A stretch of 64,000 nucleotides of DNA from Polyangiaceae bacterium UTPRO1 (GCA_002050235.1 MWST01000043.1:124001-188000); one strand, 5' to 3'. Positions 24,639 to 33,675 are shown, counted from the stretch's first letter. Numbers and translations are program-made. Notes: generated from the sequence alone by a model not told the origin.

Positions 24639-25061
24639 CTAGCTTCGCCGGAGCGCGACGATTGCCTCGCCGGGAGTCGTCTTCTTGCCGTCGTCGCTCT
24701 CGGTCCAGATCTCGAGCGCGACCAGGCGTTCGCCGTTCTCCTCCCACTTGCGCTTGATCGTGCCGCGGCAGACGAGCTTGCGATCGGGGAAATCCATGCC
24801 GCGGTACTGGCACGAGATCTTCTTGATGCGGCCGGCATGGCCGAGCCAGTTCGAGACCAGCTCGCCGAGAGCCGCGTACTTGAACCGCCCGTGGACGATG
24901 ATCGAGCCGAGCTGCTGCGCCTGCGGGAAGCGGAAGTCGTGGTGCAGCGGATTGAAATCGCCCGAACCGGCCGAGTATTTCACGAGCTGGGTCACGCCCG
25001 GCCGCTTCTCGAGCACGGGGATGGCGTCGCCCTCGCTGATCGAATCCCAGGTCACCGTCAT
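24639..25061 (-). CDS. MaoC-like (R)-hydratase, probably the catalytic subunit
   Basis: 140 residues of the hot-dog fold. GSGDFNPLHHDFRFPQ carries the Asp and His of the MaoC hydratase motif, followed by GSIIVHGRFKYAAL. It would hydrate an enoyl-CoA. The gene upstream on the same strand encodes a FAS1-type hot-dog protein without the His, so the two probably form a heterodimer like mycobacterial HadA/HadB. Start ATG 25061 lies 26 bases after the partner's stop. Confidence 0.88.
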   Translation of the reverse strand: MTVTWDSISEGDAIPVLEKRPGVTQLVKYSAGSGDFNPLHHDFRFPQAQQLGSIIVHGRFKYAALGELVSNWLGHAGRIKKISCQYRGMDFPDRKLVCRGTIKRKWEENGERLVALEIWTESDDGKKTTPGEAIVALRRS

Positions 25062-25087
25062 GGCTTGCCTCGCAACTCGTTGGCGGA

Positions 25088-25579
25088 TCAGTAATGGATC
25101 GCTTGGCCGGTCTGCACCGCGACGATCTTGCCGTCCTGGTTCGTGTAGGTGGTGCGTTGCGTCGTGATCAGCATCTTGCCGAGCGCTTTGCTGTCGCGGA
25201 CTTCGAGGTTCTCTAGACGGCTCACGACCGTGAGCGTGTCGCCGGCGCAGATGTCGCCGAAGTACTCGGTCTCGGTGCCGCCGTCGAGGAGCCCCTTGAG
25301 CCCGTGCTTCACGCTCGGCTGCCCCTCGGTCGGGACGCTGAAGATGTCGTGCGAGCGGCCGGGGATGAAGACCGGCGTTCCGAGATAGGTCGGCGGCGCC
25401 GGCAGGTGTCGGTAGCCGGCGCGCTGCGCCGCGGCGACATCGTAGTAGACCGGGTCCGTGTACCCGACGCCGCGCGCGAAGGCGCGTACGCTCGTCGTCG
25501 TCACTTCGTATGTCCAGGGCGGCGATTCCCGGCCGATCGCCGCGCGCATCTCGTCGGTGAGCTCGATCTCGTCCGCCAT
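25088..25579 (-). CDS. FAS1-like dehydratase-domain (MaoC N-terminal) protein, probable partner subunit
   Basis: 163 residues of the MaoC_dehydrat_N type. The position of the hydratase motif reads GVGYTDPVYYDVAAA, with no catalytic histidine. PAPPTYLGTPVF and KHGLKGLLDGGTETEYF are typical of this family. Such subunits are structural or substrate-binding partners of an active MaoC protein, here the next gene. An alternative start exists at 25606. Divergent from the next hot-dog gene with about 80 bases between. Confidence 0.85.
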   Translation of the reverse strand: MADEIELTDEMRAAIGRESPPWTYEVTTTSVRAFARGVGYTDPVYYDVAAAQRAGYRHLPAPPTYLGTPVFIPGRSHDIFSVPTEGQPSVKHGLKGLLDGGTETEYFGDICAGDTLTVVSRLENLEVRDSKALGKMLITTQRTTYTNQDGKIVAVQTGQAIHY

Positions 25580-25659
25580 GCGGCTGCATTTAGACCATGC
25601 GCGCACTGCGAGCCAGCGCGGTTGACGCTCCCGGAGGCGGCCAATAGAGAAACGGCTCC

Positions 25660-26712
25660 ATGGCCATCATCCGCAAACAGCACGGGCACTTCCTGGAGGA
25701 CTTCCAACCGGGGTCGCTGCTCCGCCACAAGGGCGGCAAGACCATCACCGAAGGGCTCTTCGCGATTTTCACCGACTTCTCGATGACCGCGAACCCGCTC
25801 GCCAAGAGCCGCCGCTACGCGCAGGCGTACGGCTATCGCGATCTGGTCGTGCCGCCGGGCATCGTCATGGCTGTCGTCTTCAGTCAGAGCGTCGAGGACA
25901 TCTCGGAGAACGCGCGCGCGAATCTCGAGTACATCGACATGCGCTTCGGGGCGCCGGTATGCGTCGGCGATACGCTCGAGGCGGAGACGCTCGTGCTCGG
26001 TGTCAAGGGCTCGACCAAGAACCCGACGCTCGGGGTCGTGCACGTGCAGACGACCGGGCGGAATCAGCACGGCGAGGTGGTGCTGACGTTCCAGCGCAAA
26101 GTCCAGGTCTGGAAGAAGGACGCGGGCGCGAAGCTCGCCGACGGCGAGGCGGAGCCGCGCCAGATCGCGGTCGACCTGACGATCCCCGGCTACGATGCGC
26201 GCCGCAAGGAGCTCGCGCACTTCTCCAGCCCCGACACCTACTTCGAGGACTTCACCCCGGGCGACGTCTACGAGCACACCCGCGGCCGCGTGGTCACGAC
26301 CGACCACATCATGCTGACCGGCATCCTCGACAACACCTCGCAGGTGCACTGCAATCAATGGATGGTGACCGAGAGCCCCGACAGGTACGTCGGCGGTCAG
26401 TTGATCGTGTTCGGCGGCATCCCGTTCAATCTCTGCCTCGGCATCGCCTCGGCGGACATCGCCGACAACGCCCTCGCCGACGTCCGCTACGTGACCGGAC
26501 GCCACACGGCGCCGATCTTCGCCGGCGACACCGTTTTCGCGGCGACCGAGATCCGCGAGAAGCGCGACTTTCCCGGGCGCCCCGATCTCGGCCTCCTGGC
26601 GTCGACGCTGCGCGGCCACAAGTTCCGCAAGGAGGGTGATCAGGTCGAGAAGATCGAGATCTTCCATCTCGAGCTCGAGCAGGCACTGAAGCGGCGAAGC
26701 CACTACGTCTGA
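25660..26712 (+). CDS. MaoC-type double hot-dog hydratase, mesaconyl-CoA hydratase-like
   Basis: 350 residues forming two hot-dog halves. The first half (HGHFLEDFQPGSLLRHKGGKTITEG) resembles mesaconyl-CoA hydratase / beta-methylmalyl-CoA dehydratase, and the second repeats the theme (YFEDFTPGDVYEHTRGRVVT). Such enzymes hydrate mesaconyl-CoA in the ethylmalonyl-CoA or 3-hydroxypropionate cycles, but the substrate here is not certain because no other enzyme of those cycles is nearby. It precedes a quinone oxidoreductase by 29 bases. Confidence 0.82.
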   Translation: MAIIRKQHGHFLEDFQPGSLLRHKGGKTITEGLFAIFTDFSMTANPLAKSRRYAQAYGYRDLVVPPGIVMAVVFSQSVEDISENARANLEYIDMRFGAPVCVGDTLEAETLVLGVKGSTKNPTLGVVHVQTTGRNQHGEVVLTFQRKVQVWKKDAGAKLADGEAEPRQIAVDLTIPGYDARRKELAHFSSPDTYFEDFTPGDVYEHTRGRVVTTDHIMLTGILDNTSQVHCNQWMVTESPDRYVGGQLIVFGGIPFNLCLGIASADIADNALADVRYVTGRHTAPIFAGDTVFAATEIREKRDFPGRPDLGLLASTLRGHKFRKEGDQVEKIEIFHLELEQALKRRSHYV

Positions 26713-26741
26713 CGGCGCGCGCGTCGTCGCGGGAGGGTCGA

Positions 26742-27722
26742 GTGAAAGCTACGCTCATCGCTACCGACGGCTCCGGAAATCTTTCGTGGGGCGAGGCGCC
26801 CGCGCCGGCGCTCGGCTCGGACACGGTTCTCGTCGACGTTCACGCTACCGCGGTCAATCGCGCCGACCTGTTGCAGCGGCGCGGGCTGTATCCGCCGCCG
26901 CCGGGCGAGTCGGCAATCCTCGGGCTCGAGGCTGCCGGCATCGTCGCCGCGGTGGGCGCCGGAGTGACGCGGGTGCGACCCGGCGACCGCGTGTGCTGTC
27001 TCCTCGCGGGCGGCGGCTACGCCGAACAGGTCGTCGTCCACGAGGCGATGGCGCTGCCGATTCCGGACGGGCTCGACTTCGCGCAGGCGGCGGCGATTCC
27101 CGAGGCCTTCTACACGGCATTCGTGAACATCGTGCAGGAAGGGAGCCTGGCGCGGGGCGAGCGGGTGCTCGTCCACGCCGGCGCCAGCGGCGTCGGCACG
27201 GCGGCGATCCAGCTCGTGAAGGCGCGCGGCGCGGTCGTGTACGTGACCGCCGGCAGCGACGAGAAGGTTGCGCGCTGTGTGGCGCTCGGCGCCGAGGCTG
27301 GCGTCAATTACAAGACCGAGAGCTTCGCGGAACGCATCGCCGCGCTCACGGGCAAGCAGGGCGTCGACGTCATCCTCGACTGTGTCGGCGGCTCCTATCT
27401 CGAGCCCAACATCGCGAGCCTGAAGCCGCGCGGCCGGCTCGTCGTCATCGGCCTCATGGGCGGCGTCAAGGCCGAAGTGAACCTCGGTCTCCTGGTGTCA
27501 CGGCGTCTGCGCATCGTCGGCTCCGTGCTGCGTTCGCGTTCGCTGGCCGAGAAGATCGCCATCACCGACGCCTTCGCTGTCGAAGTACTGCCGCTCTTCC
27601 GCAAGGGCGCGCTGCAGCCGATCGTCGACCGTGTCTACCCGATCACCGACGCCGCCGCGGCGCACGACTACGTCGCCGCGAACCGGAACTTCGGCAAGGT
27701 GGTGCTGCGGGTCCGCGACTGA
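26742..27722 (+). CDS. NAD(P)H-quinone oxidoreductase, PIG3/zeta-crystallin-like MDR protein
   Basis: 326 residues of the zinc-free medium-chain reductase family. AVNRADLLQRRGLYPPPPGES is the diagnostic PIG3 segment, the cofactor motif is HAGASGVGTAAIQL, and NFGKVVLRV closes the protein. It probably reduces quinones or enones with NADPH. GTG 26742 follows GGGAGGG. It is likely co-transcribed with the upstream hydratase. Confidence 0.92.
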   Translation: MKATLIATDGSGNLSWGEAPAPALGSDTVLVDVHATAVNRADLLQRRGLYPPPPGESAILGLEAAGIVAAVGAGVTRVRPGDRVCCLLAGGGYAEQVVVHEAMALPIPDGLDFAQAAAIPEAFYTAFVNIVQEGSLARGERVLVHAGASGVGTAAIQLVKARGAVVYVTAGSDEKVARCVALGAEAGVNYKTESFAERIAALTGKQGVDVILDCVGGSYLEPNIASLKPRGRLVVIGLMGGVKAEVNLGLLVSRRLRIVGSVLRSRSLAEKIAITDAFAVEVLPLFRKGALQPIVDRVYPITDAAAAHDYVAANRNFGKVVLRVRD

Positions 27723-27758
27723 GGTCGCGGGAAGCGGCGCTCGTGGTCCGGTCGGCAG

Positions 27759-27799
27759 GCCTGCGCAATCTGTCGAAAACTTCTTGTCCCTGCGCAGGC
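27759..27799. repeat. Inverted repeat between quinone oxidoreductase and beta-helix genes
   Basis: GCCTGCGCA (27759-27767) and TGCGCAGGC (27791-27799) are perfect 9-base inverted repeats enclosing 23 bases, 37 bases past the oxidoreductase stop and 75 before the next ATG. It could be a transcript-end hairpin or an operator for the secreted protein gene. No T run follows. Confidence 0.35.
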
Positions 27800-27873
27800 A
27801 ATCTTCTATGCGTGTTCGCGGACGGTTCCGTACCCGCCTCAAAAAACCTCACACCACGGAAAGGTTCCTGACC

Positions 27874-29130
27874 ATGACGCGACGACTCCTCTCGGCGACG
27901 CTCGGCGTTGCCGCCCTCGCTTCGGTATCCATCGTCTTTCCCGCCCGAGCTGCGACCCTCAAGGTCGATGACGACGGCGTCCAGTGCCCTGGCGCTCCCT
28001 ATACGACTCTTCAGGCTGCGGTCGCCGCGGCTGCGCCCGGCGACAAGATCAAGGTGTGTCCGGGCAACTACGGCGGCCAGGTCGTGATCAACGTGCCGTT
28101 GAAGATCTTCGGTAAGGCCCCGAAGCCGAAGACCTGTGATACGCTCGCCGCTCTCGATCCGACCCGCGACAGCATCTTCACCTCTCCGCCGGTAGCCGGT
28201 CTCGGCGGGATCGGCATCGACGTCCTGGCGGACAAGGTCACGATCCAGGGTCTGGCCTTCACCGGCGCCGGCGAGACGGCGATCCGCACCGACCCCGCCA
28301 ATGTGCGCTTCGCGCTCAAGAACAGCGTTTTCACGGCGAACGCCAACGGTATCTATTTCCATTCGGCCGCAGGCTCGAAGAGCACCGTCAAAGGGAACTG
28401 CTTCCACCAGAACGGCACCGGCGTTCGCGTCGGCTACGGGCTCCGCGACGCCTCGATCGCCAAGAACTACTTCTTCGACAGCAACGTGGCCGCCGGGATC
28501 ATCATCGACCAGCTTACCCCGGACACCAACGATCGCATCAAGGTGACCGGCAACCGCTCGACCAACGACGCCACCTTCGCAGTCGTGCTCGGAACCGTCG
28601 ACTCGACGTTCTCGAAGAACAAGATCACCGGGAATCCGGCCGATCCCAACGCCGGCACGGCGGTCTTCATCGGCGGCAACAACACGCGGCTCGCCATCAC
28701 CGGCAACACGATCACGACCGCGGCCACGACGGCCCTCCGCTTCGACGCCTTCTACTTCCCCGGCTATCCGCCGGGCGGGCCGAGCAGCAGCGTGTCGGTG
28801 TCCAAGAACGTCATCGATCGCGCCACCCGCCACGGCATCTACCTCGACTCCTTCACCGGCGAGCCGAGCCTCGTGAGCTCGTCGATCAGCAAGAACAAGG
28901 TGCTCGATAGCGGACAGGGCGGCGCCGGGGACGGCATCCGCGTCGACGATCCGCTCGCAACCGGCCCGAACTCCGGCAACACGATCGACGGCAACGCCAT
29001 CTCGGGCAGCGCCAACCACGACTGCCATGATCCGTCGACGGCGAACACCTGGTCGAACAACACCGCCGCTACGCAGTCGGCCGCGAACCTCTGCTTCACC
29101 GGTCCCGCCAACGGCGTTCCTGAGCCATAG
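27874..29130 (+). CDS. Secreted right-handed beta-helix protein
   Basis: 418 residues. A Sec signal peptide (about 1-26, ending FPARAA) is followed by LQAAVAAAAPGDKIKVCPGNYGG, the usual opening of parallel beta-helix proteins, and then repeating NSVFTANANGIYF / KNYFFDSNV / GNTITTAA turns of a beta-helix, with several cysteines. No catalytic residues of pectate lyases can be placed. It is likely a surface or secreted protein with a polysaccharide-binding or lyase-like role; the function is unknown. ATG 27874 has AAAGG upstream at a long spacing. Confidence 0.85.
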   Translation: MTRRLLSATLGVAALASVSIVFPARAATLKVDDDGVQCPGAPYTTLQAAVAAAAPGDKIKVCPGNYGGQVVINVPLKIFGKAPKPKTCDTLAALDPTRDSIFTSPPVAGLGGIGIDVLADKVTIQGLAFTGAGETAIRTDPANVRFALKNSVFTANANGIYFHSAAGSKSTVKGNCFHQNGTGVRVGYGLRDASIAKNYFFDSNVAAGIIIDQLTPDTNDRIKVTGNRSTNDATFAVVLGTVDSTFSKNKITGNPADPNAGTAVFIGGNNTRLAITGNTITTAATTALRFDAFYFPGYPPGGPSSSVSVSKNVIDRATRHGIYLDSFTGEPSLVSSSISKNKVLDSGQGGAGDGIRVDDPLATGPNSGNTIDGNAISGSANHDCHDPSTANTWSNNTAATQSAANLCFTGPANGVPEP

Positions 29131-29156
29131 CCTCGGATATCGCGGATGAATCCGGA

Positions 29157-29186
29157 CGTGAGGGGATCGCTGCCGATCCCCTCACG
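29157..29186 (+). terminator. Thirteen-bp perfect hairpin after the beta-helix gene
   Basis: CGTGAGGGGATCG (29157-29169) pairs perfectly with CGATCCCCTCACG (29174-29186) around a four-base CTGC loop, 27 bases past the stop. There is no T run. Together with similar hairpins at 21487 and 63696 it suggests a common U-less gene-end structure in this genome. Confidence 0.5.
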
Positions 29187-29331
29187 CTGCGGATTCGCGC
29201 CGCCGTCGATGCCGGTGCCCGCGGACCCGGGGATCGCGATCCTCCGCCGTATCGAGGTCAGGCGCGCGGCGGCGGACGGCGACGGCGTTCCTCGCCTTGA
29301 CCCTTCCGGACCCCTGGCGTACGACCGCCCG

Positions 29332-30531
29332 ATGCGCTTCTACGAATACGAGGCCAAGGCCCTCTTCGCCCGGCACAAGACCCCGCTCCTGAAAGGTCGC
29401 GTCGCCCGGACCGCGGCCGAGGCCGGGACGATCGCCGCCGAGATCGGCGGCAGCGTAGTGCTCAAGTCGCAGGTGCTGACCGGCGGCCGCATGAAGGCGG
29501 GCGGCGTCAAGTTCGCCGACACGCCGGAGCAGGCGCAGCAGCACGCCGAGGCGATCTTGAAGCTCGTGATCAACGGACAGAGCGCGCGCGGGGTGCTGGT
29601 CGAGGAGTGTGCGCCGGTCGCGAAGGAATACTACGCCGCGGTCACGTGGGACGGCCGCAGGAAGCTCCCGGTCGTGATCTTCAGCGACATGGGGGGCATC
29701 GACATCGAAGAGGTCGCCGAGAAGCATCCGGAACACGTCTCGCGCACGCACTTCTCGACGCTCCTGCCGTTCTCGCCCTACATCGCCAAGCAGGCGATCG
29801 CGGCAACCGGCGTCACCGGCGATGACCTGAACAAGCTGACGCCGATCGTCGCCACCCTGATCGAGATCTTCCTCGCCTACGATCTGACGCTCGCCGAGAT
29901 CAATCCGCTCGGAAAGACGCAGGACGGGAAGTTCCTGGTGCTCGACGGCCACGTCGACATGGAAGGCGATGCCCGCGACAAGCACGCCAAGCTCCTCGCC
30001 GAGCTCGGGATCGGCAAAGAGGAGACCCGCGAGGCGCGCCCGCCGACGCCGTTCGAGATCGCCGGCGCCGAGGTGGACGCTTCCGATTACCGCGGCGTCG
30101 CCGGCAACGTGAAGGAGTTCGACGGCGACCTGGGCCTCGTGATCGGCGCCGGTGGCGGCTCGCTCACGCTCTTCGACGCCATCCGCAAGCACGGCGGCAA
30201 GCCCGCCAACTATTGCGAGATCGGCGGCAACCCGAGCGTCAAGAAGGCCTGCGGCTTGACCAAGCTCATCCTCTCCAAGTCGGGCGTTAAGAAGATCGCG
30301 GTCATGATGAACGTGGTGTCGAACACCCGCGTCGACATCGTCGCCCGCGGCGTCATCAAGGGTTGCGTCGAGTCGGGTCGGGATCCAGCCGACACGATCG
30401 CGATCTTTCGCATCCCCGGCGCTTGGGAAGACGACGGCTTCAAGATCCTGAAGAAGTACGGCGTCGAATACTGCGACCGCACCGTCTCGATGTACGAAGC
30501 GGCGGGGCGGGCCGTGGCCAAGATGCAGTAG
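29332..30531 (+). CDS. sucC: Succinate-CoA ligase (ADP/GDP-forming) subunit beta, divergent
   Basis: 399 residues with the SucC layout: N-terminal ATP-grasp (FYEYEAKALFARHKTPLLKG, VVLKSQVLTGGRMKAGGVKF), a nucleotide-binding middle (LAEINPLGKTQDGKFLVLDGHV) and a C-terminal ligase-CoA domain (GAGGGSLTLFDAI, YCEIGGNPSVKKA). It forms succinyl-CoA or a related acyl-CoA with the alpha subunit. Sequence is clearly unlike E. coli SucC in places, so another acid substrate is possible. Unusually, sucD is not adjacent but lies about 6.4 kb downstream at 36922. Confidence 0.9.
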   Translation: MRFYEYEAKALFARHKTPLLKGRVARTAAEAGTIAAEIGGSVVLKSQVLTGGRMKAGGVKFADTPEQAQQHAEAILKLVINGQSARGVLVEECAPVAKEYYAAVTWDGRRKLPVVIFSDMGGIDIEEVAEKHPEHVSRTHFSTLLPFSPYIAKQAIAATGVTGDDLNKLTPIVATLIEIFLAYDLTLAEINPLGKTQDGKFLVLDGHVDMEGDARDKHAKLLAELGIGKEETREARPPTPFEIAGAEVDASDYRGVAGNVKEFDGDLGLVIGAGGGSLTLFDAIRKHGGKPANYCEIGGNPSVKKACGLTKLILSKSGVKKIAVMMNVVSNTRVDIVARGVIKGCVESGRDPADTIAIFRIPGAWEDDGFKILKKYGVEYCDRTVSMYEAAGRAVAKMQ

Positions 30532-30618
30532 CGAACGGCCGCCGCGCGTGAGGATATACGCCGTCCGCTCCGAGCTCCGTGATCGCGCTGCCGGTGCGCG
30601 CCTGCCCGAGGCAGCACG

Positions 30619-31080
30619 ATGAGCCGGCTGCCGGTGCTCGAGCCGCTCTGCGAATACTATGCGACGTTGAAGCCGCCCGTGGTGGTCGGCGCCGGCCCCT
30701 ACGGCACGCGGCAGATCTTCGACGTCACGGGCGGCGAGGTGACGGGGCCGCGGCTGCGCGGCCGCATCCTGCCGAGCGGTGCCGACTGGTTGCTGGTCGG
30801 CGCCGACGGCGTCGGGCGGCTCGATGTCCGGGCGACGATCGAGACCCACGACGGCGCCTACCTCTACGTGAGCTACGTCGGCATGCTGCACCTCACCGAC
30901 GCGGTCGCGCAGGCGTTGGCCGGAGGACCGCCGACGGAGTTCGGCGAGACCTATTTCTACGTCAACCCGCGCTTCGAGACCGGCGATCCGCGCTATGCGT
31001 GGCTGAATCGCGCCTTCGTCCTGAGCCAGGGGCGCGTCGGTCCGGGCCGCGTGGAGTACCGGGTCTTCGAGGTCCGGTGA
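30619..31080 (+). CDS. DUF3237 domain protein
   Basis: 153 residues. The family pattern is clear: GPYGTRQIFDVTGGEVTGPRLRGRILP-type segment, SGADWLLVGADGVGRLDVR, THDGAYLYVSYVGMLHLT, then FGETYFYVNPRFETGDPRYAWLN. DUF3237 proteins form a beta-barrel and have no agreed function; they often sit next to oxidoreductases, as here. It lies between sucC and an alcohol dehydrogenase gene on the same strand. Confidence 0.88.
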   Translation: MSRLPVLEPLCEYYATLKPPVVVGAGPYGTRQIFDVTGGEVTGPRLRGRILPSGADWLLVGADGVGRLDVRATIETHDGAYLYVSYVGMLHLTDAVAQALAGGPPTEFGETYFYVNPRFETGDPRYAWLNRAFVLSQGRVGPGRVEYRVFEVR

Positions 31081-31114
31081 GGATCGCGCCGGGCTCCTGA
31101 GATTCGGAACGATC

Positions 31115-32149
31115 GTGCTGGCGATGCGCCTCGAGAGACCGGGCACTCCCCTGATCGCGGTGGACCGCGCTCCGCTCGCGCCGGACCCGGACGAGGTGGT
31201 GATCGCCGTCGCCGCCTGCGGCGTCTGCCGGACCGATCTCCACGTCGTCGACGGCGAGCTCCCCGAACCGCGCCTGCCGGTCGTGCCGGGGCACGAGGTG
31301 GTCGGCAGGGTGGTGCGGCGCGGCGCCAACGTGACGCGCTTCGCGATCGGAGCGCGCGTCGGCGTTCCCTGGCTCGGGTGGACCTGCGGCGCCTGCCGGC
31401 GGTGTCGGAGCGGCCGCGAGAATCTCTGCGAGTGGGCGCGTTTCACGGGCTACACGCTCGATGGCGGCTATGCCGAGGAGATGCGCGCCGACGCGCGCTA
31501 TTGCTTCGCGCTTCCCCAGGGGCTCGACGATGTCCACACCGCGCCGCTCCTCTGCGCCGGACTCATAGGCTACCGCTCGCTGCGCATGGCGGGCGATGCC
31601 GAGCACCTCGGACTCTACGGCTTCGGTGCCGCGGCCCACATCGTGGCGCAAGTCGCGCTGCACCAGGGCCGCAGAGTGTACGCATTCGTGCGCCCGGGCG
31701 ATACTGCGGCGCGCCGCTTCGCCGCGGGGCTCGGCGTCACGTGGACGGGCGACGCCGACACGCGGCCGCCGGTCGCGCTCGATGCGGCGATCATCTACGC
31801 GCCCGTGGGCGCGCTCGTGCCGCAAGCGCTGCGCGCCACGGCGCCCGGCGGAACCGTCGTCTGTGCCGGAATCCACATGAGCGACATCCCGTCCTTCCCC
31901 TACGAGATCCTCTGGCGCGAGCGCGCCGTGCGCTCGGTCGCCAACCTGACGCGCCGGGACGGCGAGGAGTTCCTGGCGCTCGCGGCGACGATGCCGCTGA
32001 CGACGACCGTCGTCGAGTACCCGCTCGCCGCCGCCAACCGCGCGCTCGCCGATCTGCGCGATGGGCGCATGAACGGTGCTGCCGTACTGCGTCCCGATTG
32101 CGAACTGCCGGAGTCCGAGGGCGGGAATCACACGCCGGTAGCGGCGTGA
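31115..32149 (+). CDS. Zinc-dependent alcohol dehydrogenase
   Basis: 344 residues of the MDR superfamily. Catalytic zinc ligands lie in ACGVCRTDLHVVDG and VPGHEVVGRVV, and the structural zinc lobe has CGACRRCRSGRENLC with four cysteines. The nucleotide-binding motif reads LYGFGAAAHIVAQVAL, the form found in the AdhA subgroup. It oxidises a primary alcohol or reduces an aldehyde. Start GTG 31115 or ATG 31124; no strong ribosome binding site distinguishes them. Confidence 0.9.
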   Translation: MLAMRLERPGTPLIAVDRAPLAPDPDEVVIAVAACGVCRTDLHVVDGELPEPRLPVVPGHEVVGRVVRRGANVTRFAIGARVGVPWLGWTCGACRRCRSGRENLCEWARFTGYTLDGGYAEEMRADARYCFALPQGLDDVHTAPLLCAGLIGYRSLRMAGDAEHLGLYGFGAAAHIVAQVALHQGRRVYAFVRPGDTAARRFAAGLGVTWTGDADTRPPVALDAAIIYAPVGALVPQALRATAPGGTVVCAGIHMSDIPSFPYEILWRERAVRSVANLTRRDGEEFLALAATMPLTTTVVEYPLAAANRALADLRDGRMNGAAVLRPDCELPESEGGNHTPVAA

Positions 32150-32225
32150 GCGCCGCTGCGGCGATCTCCCGCCATGGTGTCGGGAGTGCGGGCGAGGTAG
32201 CGTCGAGCGTCCGGTCGGACGCGCC

Positions 32226-33275
32226 ATGAGGCTCGAAACCCTGCTCGGCATCGACGTTCCCGTCATCCAGGCGCCGATGGCGGGGTCGCAGGGGAGCGCG
32301 CTCGCTATCGCCGTCGCCGACGCCGGCGGGCTCGGATCGCTGCCGTGCGCCGTGCTCGGCTTGGGCGCCATGCGGGATGAGATCGCCGCGATCCGCGCCG
32401 CAACCGCCAAGCCCTTCAACGTCAACTTCTTCTGCCATGCGACACCGGCTCCGGATGCGGCGCGCGAGGCGGCGTGGCGTCAGGCGCTGGCGCCGTACTT
32501 CGCGGAATACGGCATCGATCCGGCGACCGTTCCCGTGGGCCCGGGCCGGCGCCCCTTCGACGCCGAGATCGCCGCAGGGCTCGCGGATCTCCGGCCGCCG
32601 ATCGTGAGCTTCCACTTCGGCTTGCCGGCCGACGACCTGCTGGCGCGCGTGCGCCGCTGGGGCGCCATGGTGATGGCGACGGCGACGACCGTCGCGGAAG
32701 CGTGCTGGCTCGAAGCCCGAGGCGTCGATGTGGTGATCGCACAGGGGCTCGAGGCGGGCGGTCATCGCGGCCACTTCCTCACGGAGGATCCGAGTCTCCA
32801 GATGGGGACGCTGGCGCTCGTCCGGCAAGTGGTGCGCGCGGTGCGCGTACCCGTAGTCGCGGCGGGCGGCATCGCCGATGCGGCGGGCGTCGCTGCGGCG
32901 CGCGCGCTCGGTGCGGCCGGCGTCCAGGTCGGCACGGCGTATCTCTCGTGTCCCGAGGCGGCGACGAGCGCGCTGCATCGCGCCGCGCTCGCGAGCGACG
33001 CCGCCGATACGACGGCGGTAACGAACCTCTTCACCGGCCGGCCGGCGCGCGCCATCGTCAACCGCCTGATCCGCGACCTCGGACCGATGAGCGCACTGGC
33101 CCCCGCCTTTCCGACCGCCGCTTTCGCTCTGGCGCCGCTGCGGGCGAAGGCCGAGAGCCTCGGCAGGGACGACTTCTCGCCGCTGTGGGCGGGTCAGAGC
33201 GCGCGTGTCGGCGAGCGCGTCGGCGCCGCCGAACTCACGCGCACTCTCGCTGCCGGGTTCGCCGGCGGCGCGTGA
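32226..33275 (+). CDS. Nitronate monooxygenase / 2-nitropropane dioxygenase family protein
   Basis: 349 residues of the FMN-dependent TIM-barrel NMO family. PVIQAPMAGSQGSALA opens the barrel, FHFGLP and QGLEAGGHRGHF hold the region of the catalytic histidine, and PVVAAGGIADAAGVAAALGAAGVQ-type phosphate-binding follows. It may detoxify alkyl nitronates such as propionate-3-nitronate. Located after the alcohol dehydrogenase gene with 76 bases between, ending against the convergent ferredoxin gene. Confidence 0.9.
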   Translation: MRLETLLGIDVPVIQAPMAGSQGSALAIAVADAGGLGSLPCAVLGLGAMRDEIAAIRAATAKPFNVNFFCHATPAPDAAREAAWRQALAPYFAEYGIDPATVPVGPGRRPFDAEIAAGLADLRPPIVSFHFGLPADDLLARVRRWGAMVMATATTVAEACWLEARGVDVVIAQGLEAGGHRGHFLTEDPSLQMGTLALVRQVVRAVRVPVVAAGGIADAAGVAAARALGAAGVQVGTAYLSCPEAATSALHRAALASDAADTTAVTNLFTGRPARAIVNRLIRDLGPMSALAPAFPTAAFALAPLRAKAESLGRDDFSPLWAGQSARVGERVGAAELTRTLAAGFAGGA

Positions 33276-33306
33276 AGGGCGGTGCGGGAGATCCGGCTCC
33301 TGCGCG

Positions 33307-33675
33307 TCACGGCGTCGACGCGGGGAGCGGGTGCGTCATGAAGACGTATGCCGCCACCGGCCGGCCGCCGATCAGGTGCTCCTGGATGATGCGCTCCAGC
33401 ACCTCGGGCGTGCACGAGCGGTACCAGGTGCCGTCGGGATACACGACCGCGATCGGGCCCTCCTGGCAGATCTGCAGGCAGTTTGCCTTGGTGCGAAAGA
33501 CGCCGCCCTTGCCGGTGAGGCCGAGCTCCTTCAGGCGGGACTTGAGGAATTCCCACGACGCCAGGCCCGCGTCGCGGTCGCAGCACTTGGGCTTGGTCTG
33601 ATCGCAGCAGAGAAAGACGTGCCGACGCGTGGATCCTATGCCGAGCTCCTCGGCGATCTTCTCGAGGCTCGCCAT
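33307..33675 (-). CDS. Thioredoxin-like [2Fe-2S] ferredoxin
   Basis: 122 residues. [13 protein letters not shown] (Cys23, 24, 31, 32) and [12 protein letters not shown] give the cysteines of a thioredoxin-fold 2Fe-2S ferredoxin, with [18 protein letters not shown] near the end. Such proteins pass electrons in unknown routes, or act as subunits related to NuoE. ATG 33675; divergent from the secreted Cys-rich protein with 112 bases between. Confidence 0.9.
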   Translation of the reverse strand: MASLEKIAEELGIGSTRRHVFLCCDQTKPKCCDRDAGLASWEFLKSRLKELGLTGKGGVFRTKANCLQICQEGPIAVVYPDGTWYRSCTPEVLERIIQEHLIGGRPVAAYVFMTHPLPASTP

